From Parvibaculum sp. (GTDB taxonomy: Bacteria > Pseudomonadota > Alphaproteobacteria > Parvibaculales > Parvibaculaceae), in assembly GCA_017642695.1 (NCBI GenBank), contig JAEPQD010000001.1, positions 1,931,701 to 1,995,700 on the forward strand: DNA of 64,000 nucleotides, read 5' to 3'. Positions 36,519 through 45,530 of the stretch are shown here, piece by piece. The position numbers and the translations under genes were made by a program. The number at the start of each line of letters is the position of its first letter. Positions within the stretch are counted from its first letter, which is position 1. The notes under the pieces were generated by a model that was not told the origin of the DNA, searched no databases, and saw only the letters and a program-made list of their open reading frames with translations.

Positions 36519-37411
36519 TGCACGCCGCGATCTACTCCTTCACTCACGGACAGGCGCTTGCCGCCGATCTCGCTGCTGCAATGCGTCTGAAGCATGAACT
36601 GATCGAATCTCACACATTTCCGGATGGTGAGAGCCGGGTCCGGATACCTTCCGCAGCCAACACGGCATTCATCTATTGCCCCCTCGACAGGCCGAACGAG
36701 AAGCTGGCCGAGCTCATGTTTGCGGCGGATGCATTTCGTCGCGGCAACACGAGGCGTCTCGTTCTCGTCGCGCCTTATCTCTGCTATATGCGGCAGGACA
36801 AGAGCTTTCGGGAGGGAGAGGCCGTCAGCCAACAGGCTGTCGCGCGTTTTCTCTCTTCTCTCTTCGACAGGATATTGACGGTCGACGCACATCTTCATCG
36901 CGTTTCTTCCATCGGCGAAGTCTTCCCGGAGATCGAGGCTGCAAATCTTCCCGCTGAGGAAGCCATTGCACACTTCGCGCTGGAGCAGGGCTTCGGAAAG
37001 GACACTGTCGTTGCAGGTCCGGATGAGGAGTCTGCACAATGGGTCGGCCGTCTAGCTGAAGCGCTCGGCGCACGCTCTGTTACCGCGCGCAAGATACGCC
37101 GAGGGGATCGCGAGGTGGAGATTTCATTTCCCGTCGATCCGGACGTGGCGAGAAAGCGCGTTCTCATCGTTGACGATATCGTGTCGAGCGGGGGAACCAT
37201 GCTCTCCGCACTTGCGACAATGAGAGAGAGAGGCGCAGCGTCGATCCATGTGGTCGTCACGCATGCCTTGTTCGACGAAGAACTACACCGCAGAATGCAG
37301 ATGGCGGGCGCCAGCAACGTCTGGTCCACGACATCCGTTCCTCATCCGACGAATGCGATTTCTCTCGCGGAGCTTCTCGCCGAAGCCTTGCGCGACGAAT
37401 TGAAAGACTAA
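36515..37411 (+). CDS. Ribose-phosphate pyrophosphokinase homologue
   Basis: This 298-residue protein is shorter than the housekeeping Prs (about 315) and closer to archaeal forms. It has the ATP-binding loop [29 protein letters not shown] (metal and phosphate contacts; housekeeping Prs has DLHxxQ), and the PRPP-binding motif [15 protein letters not shown] near residue 215. It overlaps the AMP phosphorylase-type gene by four bases and is four bases before the nuclease gene. It may make PRPP, or process ribose 1,5-bisphosphate from its neighbour; the latter is speculative. A second housekeeping prs is expected elsewhere in the genome. Confidence 0.88.
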   Translation: MMHAAIYSFTHGQALAADLAAAMRLKHELIESHTFPDGESRVRIPSAANTAFIYCPLDRPNEKLAELMFAADAFRRGNTRRLVLVAPYLCYMRQDKSFREGEAVSQQAVARFLSSLFDRILTVDAHLHRVSSIGEVFPEIEAANLPAEEAIAHFALEQGFGKDTVVAGPDEESAQWVGRLAEALGARSVTARKIRRGDREVEISFPVDPDVARKRVLIVDDIVSSGGTMLSALATMRERGAASIHVVVTHALFDEELHRRMQMAGASNVWSTTSVPHPTNAISLAELLAEALRDELKD

Positions 37412-37415
37412 CTCC

Positions 37416-39017
37416 ATGTCGATTTCTCTCAGTGTTCACGGCGCAGCGCAAACCGTCACCGGCTCGTGCTATCTCCTGCAATCGGGCCGGACACGCTTTC
37501 TGATTGATTGCGGGATGTTTCAGGGATCAAAGACTTTGAAGGCCCTCAACTACGGGGACTTTCCCTTCAAACCGGACGATATCGACTTTGTCCTGCTGAC
37601 CCATGCTCATATTGACCATTCCGGTTTGATTCCGAAACTCGTGAAGAACGGTTTTGGCGGACCCATCTATGCGACGCATGGCACGATAGACCTGTTGACA
37701 TGCATGCTGCCCGACTCGGCGCACATACAGGAAACGGAGGTCGATCAGCTAAACAAACGCAATGCCCGCCGGGGTCGCCCGGAAGTGACGCCAATCTACA
37801 CGCTTGAAGATGCCGAGGCGGCGCTGCGGACTTTCAGTCCTGTCGCCTATGATGAATGGATCGAGCCAGCAGAAGGTGTGCGCGTCCGCTTCTGGAATGC
37901 GGGCCATATTCTTGGTTCCTCGTCGATTGAAATCGAAATGATGACGGGGATCGATTCGCCGCGCACGATGCGACTTCTCTTTTCCGGGGACATAGGCCCC
38001 GAGGTAACAAGTTTTCATCCGACGCCCGACTCACCTCGCAATCTCGATTATCTCATTTGTGAAGCGACCTATGGCGGGCGCGAGCGTCCTGCCATGACGC
38101 TTGCATCCCGCCGCGATCTTCTTGCTGCCGAGGTGAGCGAGGCGCTGAAGGGAAAGGGTGTGCTGATCGTTCCTTCCTTCGCGGTGGAGCGTACTCAGGA
38201 GCTCCTGTCCGATCTTCTGGCGCTCGCTCAAGAGCGGCGTATTCCGCAGGTGCCGATCTTTCTGGATTCGCCGCTGGCCATTCGGGCGACGGAAGTCTTT
38301 GTTGATCACGCGCACGAACTGGAAGACGGCGATGCTTTCAGCCATGCCATGCGTTCGCCGCTCCTGCGTACCACCGAGTCGGTGCAGGAAAGCATGATGA
38401 TCGAGCGGATAGAAGGCAGTCACATCATCGTCGCCGCCAGCGGAATGTGTGACGCCGGCCGTATTCGCCATCACTTGAAGAACCACCTCTGGCGCACCAA
38501 TGCCACAGTTCTCATGGTCGGCTATCAGGCTGAAGGCACGCTTGGACGTATTCTGCAGAATGGTGTTCGCGCGGTTCGTATCCAGGGAGAGGAAGTCAAG
38601 GTCAACGCCCGCATCCGAACGCTTGACATCTATTCAGGGCATGCGGACGGACCAGGCCTTGCACGTTGGGTGGAGGAACGGGGCCCTGTATCGCGAGGTA
38701 TCATCCTTGTCCACGGTGAGAAGGAGGGGATTGCGGGCCTTGACGAGCGTCTCTCGGACCGGGGACTCGACGGCGAGCGTATCTTTGTTCCCGAGCTCGA
38801 CGCGGTTTTCGATCTTCTGGCGGAGTCTCCGGCAACGCGCGAGCGGCCCGCGCCGCGGCGGCTGCAGCCGGAATTCGTCGGCCATCAAGACTGGCATAAT
38901 GATCTTTCCCGTCTCTGGCTCGACATTGAGGAAGAGCTCGACAAGGCGGCAGATGACAAAGCGCGTCGTGTCATCCTTCGACGGGTTAGGCGCGCTCTCG
39001 AGAATAAGCACGAATAG
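37416..39017 (+). CDS. Metallo-beta-lactamase / beta-CASP family ribonuclease-like protein
   Basis: This 533-residue protein has the metallo-beta-lactamase core with motif 2 THAHIDHSG (His63, His65, Asp67, His68), NAGHILGSSSIEIE, LLFSGDIG, and the beta-CASP insert with PSFAVERTQELL, ASGMCDAGRIRHHL and the closing YSGHADGPGLARWV. Proteins of this kind (RNA-specificity domain group, like CPSF-73 and archaeal relatives) cut or trim RNA. A C-terminal extension of about 70 residues is charged and helical. It is the last gene of the operon and pairs with AMP phosphorylase and PRPP synthetase homologues. Confidence 0.9.
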   Translation: MSISLSVHGAAQTVTGSCYLLQSGRTRFLIDCGMFQGSKTLKALNYGDFPFKPDDIDFVLLTHAHIDHSGLIPKLVKNGFGGPIYATHGTIDLLTCMLPDSAHIQETEVDQLNKRNARRGRPEVTPIYTLEDAEAALRTFSPVAYDEWIEPAEGVRVRFWNAGHILGSSSIEIEMMTGIDSPRTMRLLFSGDIGPEVTSFHPTPDSPRNLDYLICEATYGGRERPAMTLASRRDLLAAEVSEALKGKGVLIVPSFAVERTQELLSDLLALAQERRIPQVPIFLDSPLAIRATEVFVDHAHELEDGDAFSHAMRSPLLRTTESVQESMMIERIEGSHIIVAASGMCDAGRIRHHLKNHLWRTNATVLMVGYQAEGTLGRILQNGVRAVRIQGEEVKVNARIRTLDIYSGHADGPGLARWVEERGPVSRGIILVHGEKEGIAGLDERLSDRGLDGERIFVPELDAVFDLLAESPATRERPAPRRLQPEFVGHQDWHNDLSRLWLDIEEELDKAADDKARRVILRRVRRALENKHE

Positions 39018-39114
39018 TGCCAATTCTCTCGCGCTTCATCATTCGCGGGTAGCTTTTATCTGTATGCTTTGGAATGATAGCGACGAGGCCGAATTCTTCC
39101 ATGAGTTACCCTAC

Positions 39115-39720
39115 ATGACCGCATCCCAATCCAGACAAAAGCAGGATGGCCGCCGGCTGCGCAGTGCCGCCAGCCGAAAGAGAATCGTAGAGGCCATGCG
39201 CGATCTCGTTCGAGAAGGTTCGGTATCGCCGCGCGCGGAAGAAGTGGCCGCACGTGCGGAGGTCGGTTTGCGTAGCGTCTTTCGCCATTTCGACGATATG
39301 GAGAGCCTTTATCGCGAGATCAGCGAGCTGATCGTGGCCGAAGTGCGCCCGATGCTTCTTCTTCCGCCACCGTCAGGCAAGGTGGACGAGATCATCGCGG
39401 AGATGATCGAGCGCCGGACGAAGCTCTTCGAACGCATCATGCCGTTCCGTACGGCCGCGGACGCGAACGCCTATCGTTCCACTTTTCTGGCACAGGAACG
39501 CAACAACATGAACGCCCAGTTCAGAGAGCTGATGCGTTCTGCGTTACCCGGTGACATCCGCAAGGACCGCACGTTTCTGGAAGCGCTGGATGCAACGTTG
39601 AGCTTCGATTTCTGGCGCCGGTTGCGCGTAGATCAGGGCCTTTCTGTCACCCAGGGAAAGCGTACCGTCGAAGCGATAGCCTCCGCGCTCCTTGCGGCAC
39701 ACCGGCGCGGCAAGGGCTGA
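39115..39720 (+). CDS. TetR/AcrR-family regulator
   Basis: This regulator of about 201 residues has an N-terminal TetR helix-turn-helix (KRIVEAMRDLVREGSVSPRA then VAARAEVGLRSVFRHFDD and LYREI) and a variable C-terminal ligand domain. It lies 97 bases after the nuclease gene and is convergent with the GST gene, three bases away. The start is uncertain: an ATG at 39064 would add 17 residues, and neither has a clear ribosome site. The likely target could be the neighbouring GST/DUF2855 operon or its own promoter. Confidence 0.82.
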   Translation: MTASQSRQKQDGRRLRSAASRKRIVEAMRDLVREGSVSPRAEEVAARAEVGLRSVFRHFDDMESLYREISELIVAEVRPMLLLPPPSGKVDEIIAEMIERRTKLFERIMPFRTAADANAYRSTFLAQERNNMNAQFRELMRSALPGDIRKDRTFLEALDATLSFDFWRRLRVDQGLSVTQGKRTVEAIASALLAAHRRGKG

Positions 39721-39723
39721 GCC

Positions 39724-40755
39724 CTACGCTGCAAAGAGTTTCTCGCAGCCTGTTCCTGCAAACACATCGTCCACGATTTTTCTGTCAGCGGTTGCCAGCG
39801 AGGCGCGCTTTTCCTTCAGCCATTGCAGGCACTTCCCCTGATAGGGGAAAGGTTGTTGCACCCAGGTTTTGCCGTCGATTTCTGTTTCAACCTTCTCCGC
39901 ACCTGCCGTCAGCGCCTTCGCATTGGCAAGGAGTGCGGGGACATAAACCCGTCCCACTTCTTTGAGAAGCTCACGGATGGCATCGGGGATGGAGTCGCGC
40001 TTCATCCAGTCGTCTTCGGTGGGCTCGAGCCCCGAAAGATCTTCCACAAGATCGACCCATGCAAAGACGCGTGGCGCGTGGCGGAAAGTTTCCTCCATCG
40101 GGGTCGGGTCGAAATGAGTGAGCTGAGTCAACTGACCGTAGGCGCCGAAGTCGCTTCCGCCCGGGCGCCGCCCCATCACAAAGGGCTGAACCTCCAGCAC
40201 CTTCTTCATCGCCTCGAGATAGCGCAGATAGCTCGCCTCGATCACCGGCGCAGTCGTGTCGTTCGAGCCCACGACATAGAGCCGCGAGATCTGCCGGTTG
40301 GCGAAGATTTCACCCATCTTCAGCATCTCGTCTTCCGGCGCGGAAATGCCGCGCCACCGGGGCAGGATCGCCGCCGCCCGCTCGATGTCCGGCTTGTAGT
40401 ACCAGCGGTAGTGGAACATCGCCTTGGTGAGCCACTCATCTGCATAATCTTCGAGCAGATAGTCGATAAACTCGATCACAGGGTCGGAGGGAATGACCGC
40501 GCGTCCCTTGAAGGCGTCTTCGAAGCGACGGATCAACGGCGTCGAGTCGACGACGGCCTGATAGTCGCCACTGCCTTCCTTCAGGTAGAAGGTCGGCAGC
40601 AGCGCCACCTTCGGCGCAGGGAGTTCCTTCGGAAGGTTTTGTCCATTGAGCAGGAAGCGGTAGGGAATATGCCGGTAGCGCAGAACGGCCAGCATCTTGC
40701 GCGTATAGGGCGAGCCGGGTGCGCCGCTCAGCAGCAGCGGTGTTTCGAGCGTCAT
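39724..40755 (-). CDS. Glutathione S-transferase family protein
   Basis: This 343-residue protein has an N-terminal thioredoxin-fold GST domain (LSGAPGSPYTRKMLAVLRYR, then ALLPTFYL and VVDSTPLIRRFED) and a long all-helical C-terminal domain, about 100 residues longer than a normal GST. The longer form is common in this subgroup of uncharacterised environmental proteobacterial GSTs. The ATG at 40755 follows GGGGAGGAA; the open frame upstream is non-coding. It follows the DUF2855 gene after 37 bases, so the two are probably one detoxification-type transcript. Confidence 0.86.
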   Translation of the reverse strand: MTLETPLLLSGAPGSPYTRKMLAVLRYRHIPYRFLLNGQNLPKELPAPKVALLPTFYLKEGSGDYQAVVDSTPLIRRFEDAFKGRAVIPSDPVIEFIDYLLEDYADEWLTKAMFHYRWYYKPDIERAAAILPRWRGISAPEDEMLKMGEIFANRQISRLYVVGSNDTTAPVIEASYLRYLEAMKKVLEVQPFVMGRRPGGSDFGAYGQLTQLTHFDPTPMEETFRHAPRVFAWVDLVEDLSGLEPTEDDWMKRDSIPDAIRELLKEVGRVYVPALLANAKALTAGAEKVETEIDGKTWVQQPFPYQGKCLQWLKEKRASLATADRKIVDDVFAGTGCEKLFAA

Positions 40756-40792
40756 TCTTTTTCCTCCCCAGGTCTTTCTTGTCTTTCGCTTC

Positions 40793-41866
40793 CTACTTGA
40801 ACGAGAGAATGTGTCCTTCCGCCGGATTGATCTTGCCTGCAAGCATATCGGCATAGACGCGCGCGATCGCGTCCTCGCCCTTGCTGCGCTCGACCTTCAT
40901 CCAGCCGGCAGATGCCGTGGCGAAGGCGTTCCAGCTTTCGCCGAGCTTCCGGTCGAAGCCGTCGCGGCCCCACTCGTCGCTCCGCTTCTTCATCTGGTCA
41001 GGTGCGAAGAAGAGATGCGGCTTCGCGCCCGGCAAGTCGGCGGGCGGGCGGGGGGCGTCTTTGTGCGACAGGCCGACCGTCGTGCTCTCCACCAGATTGT
41101 CCTTAAAGTGCCGGTGCACGGCGGCGATCACATCGCCATTGCCAGCAAAGTCGATCACGGCTGTCGGCACGCTCGCATCGAGCGTCGTGACCTCGTCATA
41201 AGTCAGGCTCTGGTCGTAGAAGCCGAGTCCGTCCACGAAAGCCTTGTTCTGCTTCGAGGTGAGGCCGATCACCTTCGGCCCGTCCGGCCGCCGTCGATGC
41301 AGCCCATAGGCTAGCCCGAGGCCCGTCTTCGATGAGGCGCTGAGCAACAGCGCCTGCTTTGCGCCGAAGAAATCATTGTCCGCCAACCAGTCGTCGATCA
41401 GGAAGGAGGTCGTGTAGAGCGGCCTGAGCACTGGTTCGAGGTCGTCATGAGGGCGCTTCGCTTCCACGCGCGTATAGCTGTTGTAGACGGGGTGCAGCTC
41501 GCGCCGCTGCTTGTAGAGATCGAGGAAACTTCCCGCGGTCACCTTTTCCGGCTGCATGACGAACGAAGTCGCCATGGGCAGGTAGCCATAGATGCGCCCG
41601 CCTTCCGGAATCTCCGGGCATTTCGACTTCACGATTCGGGCGAAGCCCCACACTGGAATTTTGCCCCAGCCCTCGGCCGCGGGAAAGAACGCCCAGTAGT
41701 TCAGCATGTCGCCGGCAACGGCATAGGTGATGTTGTTTGCTGTGAAGGCGAACTTCTCGATCTCTGCGAGAACCTGGCCATCCTCGACCTCAGCCTCCCG
41801 GTCTACCCATTTGCTCTCGGCGTAGTTCTTGCGATTGACGGTGAATTCCCGGATATGCGTGCTCAT
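40793..41866 (-). CDS. DUF2855 family protein (MDR-like)
   Basis: This 357-residue protein belongs to DUF2855, distantly like medium-chain reductases: NNITYAVAGDMLNYWAFFP and WGKIPVWGFARIV are typical of the family opening, and LLLSASSKTGLGLAYGL is a degenerate nucleotide-binding loop, followed by IDFAGNGDVIAAVHRHF. No enzymatic activity has been assigned that I can name with confidence. The ATG at 41866 follows a strong GGAGGAGAG. It is the first gene of the transcript shared with the GST-family gene, which suggests a joint role in handling an electrophile or hydrophobic compound. Confidence 0.85.
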   Translation of the reverse strand: MSTHIREFTVNRKNYAESKWVDREAEVEDGQVLAEIEKFAFTANNITYAVAGDMLNYWAFFPAAEGWGKIPVWGFARIVKSKCPEIPEGGRIYGYLPMATSFVMQPEKVTAGSFLDLYKQRRELHPVYNSYTRVEAKRPHDDLEPVLRPLYTTSFLIDDWLADNDFFGAKQALLLSASSKTGLGLAYGLHRRRPDGPKVIGLTSKQNKAFVDGLGFYDQSLTYDEVTTLDASVPTAVIDFAGNGDVIAAVHRHFKDNLVESTTVGLSHKDAPRPPADLPGAKPHLFFAPDQMKKRSDEWGRDGFDRKLGESWNAFATASAGWMKVERSKGEDAIARVYADMLAGKINPAEGHILSFK

Positions 41867-42077
41867 GGATCTCTCCTCCGATGGCGATGCGGCCGAGTAT
41901 TTCACGTCTCGCCGTTCGTTTTTGTGAAACCGGTGTTTAGGGTTGGACGGACCGCTGCAGCTCCGATCCTCTGGCTTGACCCTTTCGGCATTCTCGTCAA
42001 TAAAATGGCATAATAAGTGTCAATATAAGCAAGTCCGTCCCGCCGTCAATCCGCCGCGGGCGGCCAGAAAGGCAGCC

Positions 42078-42503
42078 ATGAAAGTCGAGAATGCGGTACG
42101 GCCCGGAGATGAGCAGCTGAAGACCTTCTTCGAAAGGGCAGGCACGGACAGGGATGGTCCTGTCGTCATGGTCAATTTGCTGAAGTTCCGCGACCGTGCC
42201 GCCTATCCCGATGGCCGCGACGCGCATCTGAGCGGTCTCGAAGCCTATCTCCGCTACGGCGCCGAGGTCTCGAAGATCGTCGCAAAGCTCGGCGGTCGGA
42301 TGGTCTATTCCGGCACCGTGGACGGGTTGATGCTGGGCGAGGTTGGCGAATTATGGGACCAGGTGGCGCTCGTCGAATATCCCTCCCGCGCCGCCTTCCT
42401 CGAAATGGTCATGTCGCCGGAATATCACGCGATCGAGGTCCATCGCGAAGCCGGCCTTGCCGGTCAGTTGAACATCGGTACCCGGCAGGCGCGGATCGTC
42501 TAA
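42078..42503 (+). CDS. DUF1330 family protein
   Basis: This 141-residue cytoplasmic protein has the dimeric alpha-beta barrel pattern of DUF1330: GPVVMVNLLKFRDRA, YLRYGAEVSKIVAKLGGRMV and WDQVALVEYPSRAAFLEMV followed by SPEYH. The family has no settled function. The ATG at 42078 follows AAAGG; the open frame upstream to 41943 is not coding. It ends overlapping the convergent sulfotransferase-like gene by four bases. The 211-base gap before it shows no recognisable element apart from the promoter region of the divergent DUF2855 gene. Confidence 0.85.
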   Translation: MKVENAVRPGDEQLKTFFERAGTDRDGPVVMVNLLKFRDRAAYPDGRDAHLSGLEAYLRYGAEVSKIVAKLGGRMVYSGTVDGLMLGEVGELWDQVALVEYPSRAAFLEMVMSPEYHAIEVHREAGLAGQLNIGTRQARIV

Positions 42504-43555
42504 CCGCGCTTGATCAGCTTTAAGAAGGTGTTTTTCAGCTGTTCGGTCAGTGATGGGTTTGGAGGAACGACGGGCGTTGCTGCTGGCTTTGACGTGAGCA
42601 GTTCCCGTACGAGGTGTGCGACATCCGACGTGTCGACATGGACGCGTTCGGATGTGTCTTCGCTCAGCAATCTGTCGGGATCGAACAGGTTTTCTCTTCC
42701 GAAATATTCTGCGAAGAGCCGCTCGTTGCCTGTGCGGTAGTGATTCAGAACATGCCGTTTGTCCGCCGTCGATAGCAGCCGGGATGCAGGGCGCCCGGTT
42801 GTCGCAAAGTGCCGGAATAGCGCATGCTGGGCCGCGGCATAAAATCGGGTGTCGGGTTCCTGTTGTTTGAACGCCCGAACATATTCCAGCGCCTCCAGCG
42901 ACTGGCTGGTGTTGAGGTATTGCCGTTTCGCGGTGAGCAAGATTTCGTCGAGCTGTCCTTCCCCTACATAGCTCATGAAGTCGCGCGGTATGTCGCCGGC
43001 TTCGGCGTAGAGGCGCGGCTCCATATGCTCTTTGCCAAAGACAGCCGCCCATTTTGAAGCACGCTGATAAATGTCGAGATCGCGACTCAGGCTGTCTGGC
43101 GCGTCCAGGAACGCATGGATGGGTTTCACGAAAGCAGTTCGGGGATTCTTTGCCTGTTGCGCGTAGGTCGAAAGAAACGTCTCATCCTGTCTGCGTACGT
43201 AGAACACGATGCGTACATCGAACCTGGAAAAGACCTGCCGAAGATAACGGATTGCTTCGATTTTCAGTGCGAAGAAGCCTTCCGCCGAGAGGATGACCTT
43301 CCCTGCCGATGAACGAGCGATCTCGCTGAGAACGAGACCGAATTCTTCCTCTCGGTTCGGTACGTCCCCGGTTTTGTGGTCCGCCATGCCCTTTAGGGAG
43401 AAAGCAAGCCGGTGCTGTGAGCGCCAGCTTCCGAGGCAATCTTGTGGGAACAGGACGCCAGCCGCCAGCAACCGCTCTCTCTCATCGTGCAGGAAATGCT
43501 GGAGAGAAGTCGTGCCCGTCTTGTGAGGCCCTATATGGATGTAGAGCGTCTTCAA
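42500..43555 (-). CDS. Sulfotransferase-like P-loop protein
   Basis: This 351-residue protein opens with LYIHIGPHKTGTTSLQHFL, the 5'-phosphosulfate-binding loop of PAPS-dependent sulfotransferases, and continues VILSAEGFF and FDVRIVFYVRRQDE, which matches the 3'-phosphate site (R and later S) in this family. The remainder is helical and poorly conserved. The substrate is unknown; bacterial members sulfate lipids or glycans. The start is a TTG (43555) with GGTGA five bases upstream; no ATG occurs near. It is divergent from phaC across 244 bases. Confidence 0.78.
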   Translation of the reverse strand: MKTLYIHIGPHKTGTTSLQHFLHDERERLLAAGVLFPQDCLGSWRSQHRLAFSLKGMADHKTGDVPNREEEFGLVLSEIARSSAGKVILSAEGFFALKIEAIRYLRQVFSRFDVRIVFYVRRQDETFLSTYAQQAKNPRTAFVKPIHAFLDAPDSLSRDLDIYQRASKWAAVFGKEHMEPRLYAEAGDIPRDFMSYVGEGQLDEILLTAKRQYLNTSQSLEALEYVRAFKQQEPDTRFYAAAQHALFRHFATTGRPASRLLSTADKRHVLNHYRTGNERLFAEYFGRENLFDPDRLLSEDTSERVHVDTSDVAHLVRELLTSKPAATPVVPPNPSLTEQLKNTFLKLIKRG

Positions 43556-43799
43556 ATGTCACCGGAAACAGGCGCTGCCCTCGTTGTGGGGAGATTATGT
43601 CAGAAATCCATGCTGAAACACGGAATTCGTAGTTCTCTCGAGCTGGCGCCGCGGGAGTTTTCACGAGACCTCTTGTGACCTCTTCCCGGGCAGCGCATCA
43701 TGGCTTGCCTTTGTCCGAGGCGAACCTTCCGGGGAGGGAAGGCTGGACAGAGCAGAGAAGAGGGCAGAGGGACGAAATATAGAAAGTAGGGGAGGTTTC

Positions 43800-45494
43800 A
43801 TGGCGAGGCGGCAAAAGGAAGAGTTCGGCGCGGGCATCGGCGAGGAAGCGGCAGAAACGCCGAATGTACTGAGTCCCATCGTCGGTATCAGCCGGGAGGA
43901 TGTGCTCTCCGCGATTGGATCCATACTCGGCGGAGCGGCGCGCCAGCCTTTTACCTTCATGCAGCATGTCGGCTCGTTCGGCCGGAGTGTCGTGGATATT
44001 GTCGGTGGCGAGGCCAAGTTCGCTCCAGAGCCGAAAGACCGCCGCTTTGTCGACCCGGCCTGGCAGAAGAGCCCTGTCTATCGCCGACTTATGCAAGGCT
44101 GGCTCGCTTTTCGCGGAGAGATGCACGACTTCATCAAGTCACTCGAACTCGACCCCATCGAACACGGTCGCGCTATGCTCGTTGCAGACATCATGATCGA
44201 TGCTGTGGCGCCCACGAATACCTTTGTCGGCAATCCCTCTGCCGTGAAACTTGCCCTCGACACCGGCGGCACGTCGCTGGTGCAGGGCCTGCGCCACGCG
44301 CTCGACGATTTGCGCAACAACCACGGGATGCCGTCGCAGGTCGACAAGACGCCCTTCAAGGTCGGCGAGAATCTCGCGACAACGGAAGGTTCCGTCGTCT
44401 ACCGGACCGAAATGCTGGAGCTGCTCCAGTACACGCCGAAGACCGGCAATGTGCGCGCCATGCCGCTGCTTTTCGTACCGCCGCAGATCAACAAGTACTA
44501 CGTGCTCGATCTCACGCCCGAAAAGAGCATGTCGCGCTATCTCGTCGATCAGGGCTTCCAGGTCTTCGTCGTGAGCTGGCGCAATCCGGGGCCGGAGCAT
44601 CGTGACTGGGGGCTCGCGGATTACGTCTCCGCGCTGGTCGAGGTGATCGGCGTGGTCACCTCCATCACGGGGTCAGAGAAGGTCAACGTTTCTGGCGGCT
44701 GTTCAGGCGGCATTACGACAGCGACGCTTTTAAGTTATCTGACCGCCAAAGGCGACAAACGCGTCAACTCTGTCACCTTCTGGGTCTGCGTCCTTGATCC
44801 GCGCATGGAGGACAGCGATGTCGGCGTGCTGGTAACGAAACGCGGCATCGAGATGGCACGAAAACGGTCAGCCAAGAAAGGCGTGCTCGCCGGATCGGAT
44901 CTTTCACGCGTCTTTGCGTGGTTGCGACCGAATGATCTCGTCTGGAACTACGTCGTGAACAATTATCTGCATGGACAGAAACCGCCTGCCTTCGACGTAC
45001 TCTACTGGAACAATGATTCGACCAACCTCACTGCCGCGCTGCATTCCGACTACCTTTCACTCTACGAGACGCAACCTTTCGCCAACCCCGGCAAGGAGAG
45101 AATTCTCGGAGAGCCGATCGATCTGGGCAAGGTGGACATTGATGCCTTCATCGTCGGCGGTGTGACGGACCACATCACACCCTGGAAGGCCTGCTACCGA
45201 ACGACGCAAATGCTCAGCGGAAAGCGCGAATTCGTGCTCTCGAACAGTGGACATATCCAGGCGATTCTGAACCCCCCTGGCAATCCGAAGGCGAAATATT
45301 TCGCCAATGACAGCCTCCCGGCTACCGCTGACGAGTGGGCGGCGGGCGCACACGAGGTCCAGGGATCTTGGTGGGAACGCTGGGCAAAATGGCTGGATGA
45401 GCGCTCCGGCGAGACGCAGCCCGCGCCGAAAAAGCTCGGCTCACGCAAATACAAGCCTATGGATGCCGCTCCGGGCACCTATGTATTAGGCTGA
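43800..45494 (+). CDS. phaC: Poly(3-hydroxyalkanoate) synthase
   Basis: This 564-residue enzyme polymerises (R)-3-hydroxyacyl-CoA into storage polyester on granules. The catalytic triad is visible: Cys301 in the lipase-like box GGCSGG, Asp457 in GVTDHITPW and His485 in NSGHIQ. PPQINKYYVLDLTPEKSM, GFQVFVVSWRNP and WNNDSTNL are PhaC hallmarks. Length suits single-subunit class I or II. The partner downstream resembles the depolymerase of Pseudomonas medium-chain PHA clusters. GGGGAGG precedes the ATG. The divergent 43556-43799 gap is purine-rich near phaC; no operator was recognised. Confidence 0.94.
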   Translation: MARRQKEEFGAGIGEEAAETPNVLSPIVGISREDVLSAIGSILGGAARQPFTFMQHVGSFGRSVVDIVGGEAKFAPEPKDRRFVDPAWQKSPVYRRLMQGWLAFRGEMHDFIKSLELDPIEHGRAMLVADIMIDAVAPTNTFVGNPSAVKLALDTGGTSLVQGLRHALDDLRNNHGMPSQVDKTPFKVGENLATTEGSVVYRTEMLELLQYTPKTGNVRAMPLLFVPPQINKYYVLDLTPEKSMSRYLVDQGFQVFVVSWRNPGPEHRDWGLADYVSALVEVIGVVTSITGSEKVNVSGGCSGGITTATLLSYLTAKGDKRVNSVTFWVCVLDPRMEDSDVGVLVTKRGIEMARKRSAKKGVLAGSDLSRVFAWLRPNDLVWNYVVNNYLHGQKPPAFDVLYWNNDSTNLTAALHSDYLSLYETQPFANPGKERILGEPIDLGKVDIDAFIVGGVTDHITPWKACYRTTQMLSGKREFVLSNSGHIQAILNPPGNPKAKYFANDSLPATADEWAAGAHEVQGSWWERWAKWLDERSGETQPAPKKLGSRKYKPMDAAPGTYVLG

Positions 45495-45530
45495 AGTAAA
45501 CGTGAGTGAGTCGAAAGGCCGGTGCTCTGA

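Noticed and set aside
35001..39017. Full archaeal-type AMP/RuBisCO pathway
   Set aside because: No ribose 1,5-bisphosphate isomerase or RuBisCO large subunit is seen in the window.
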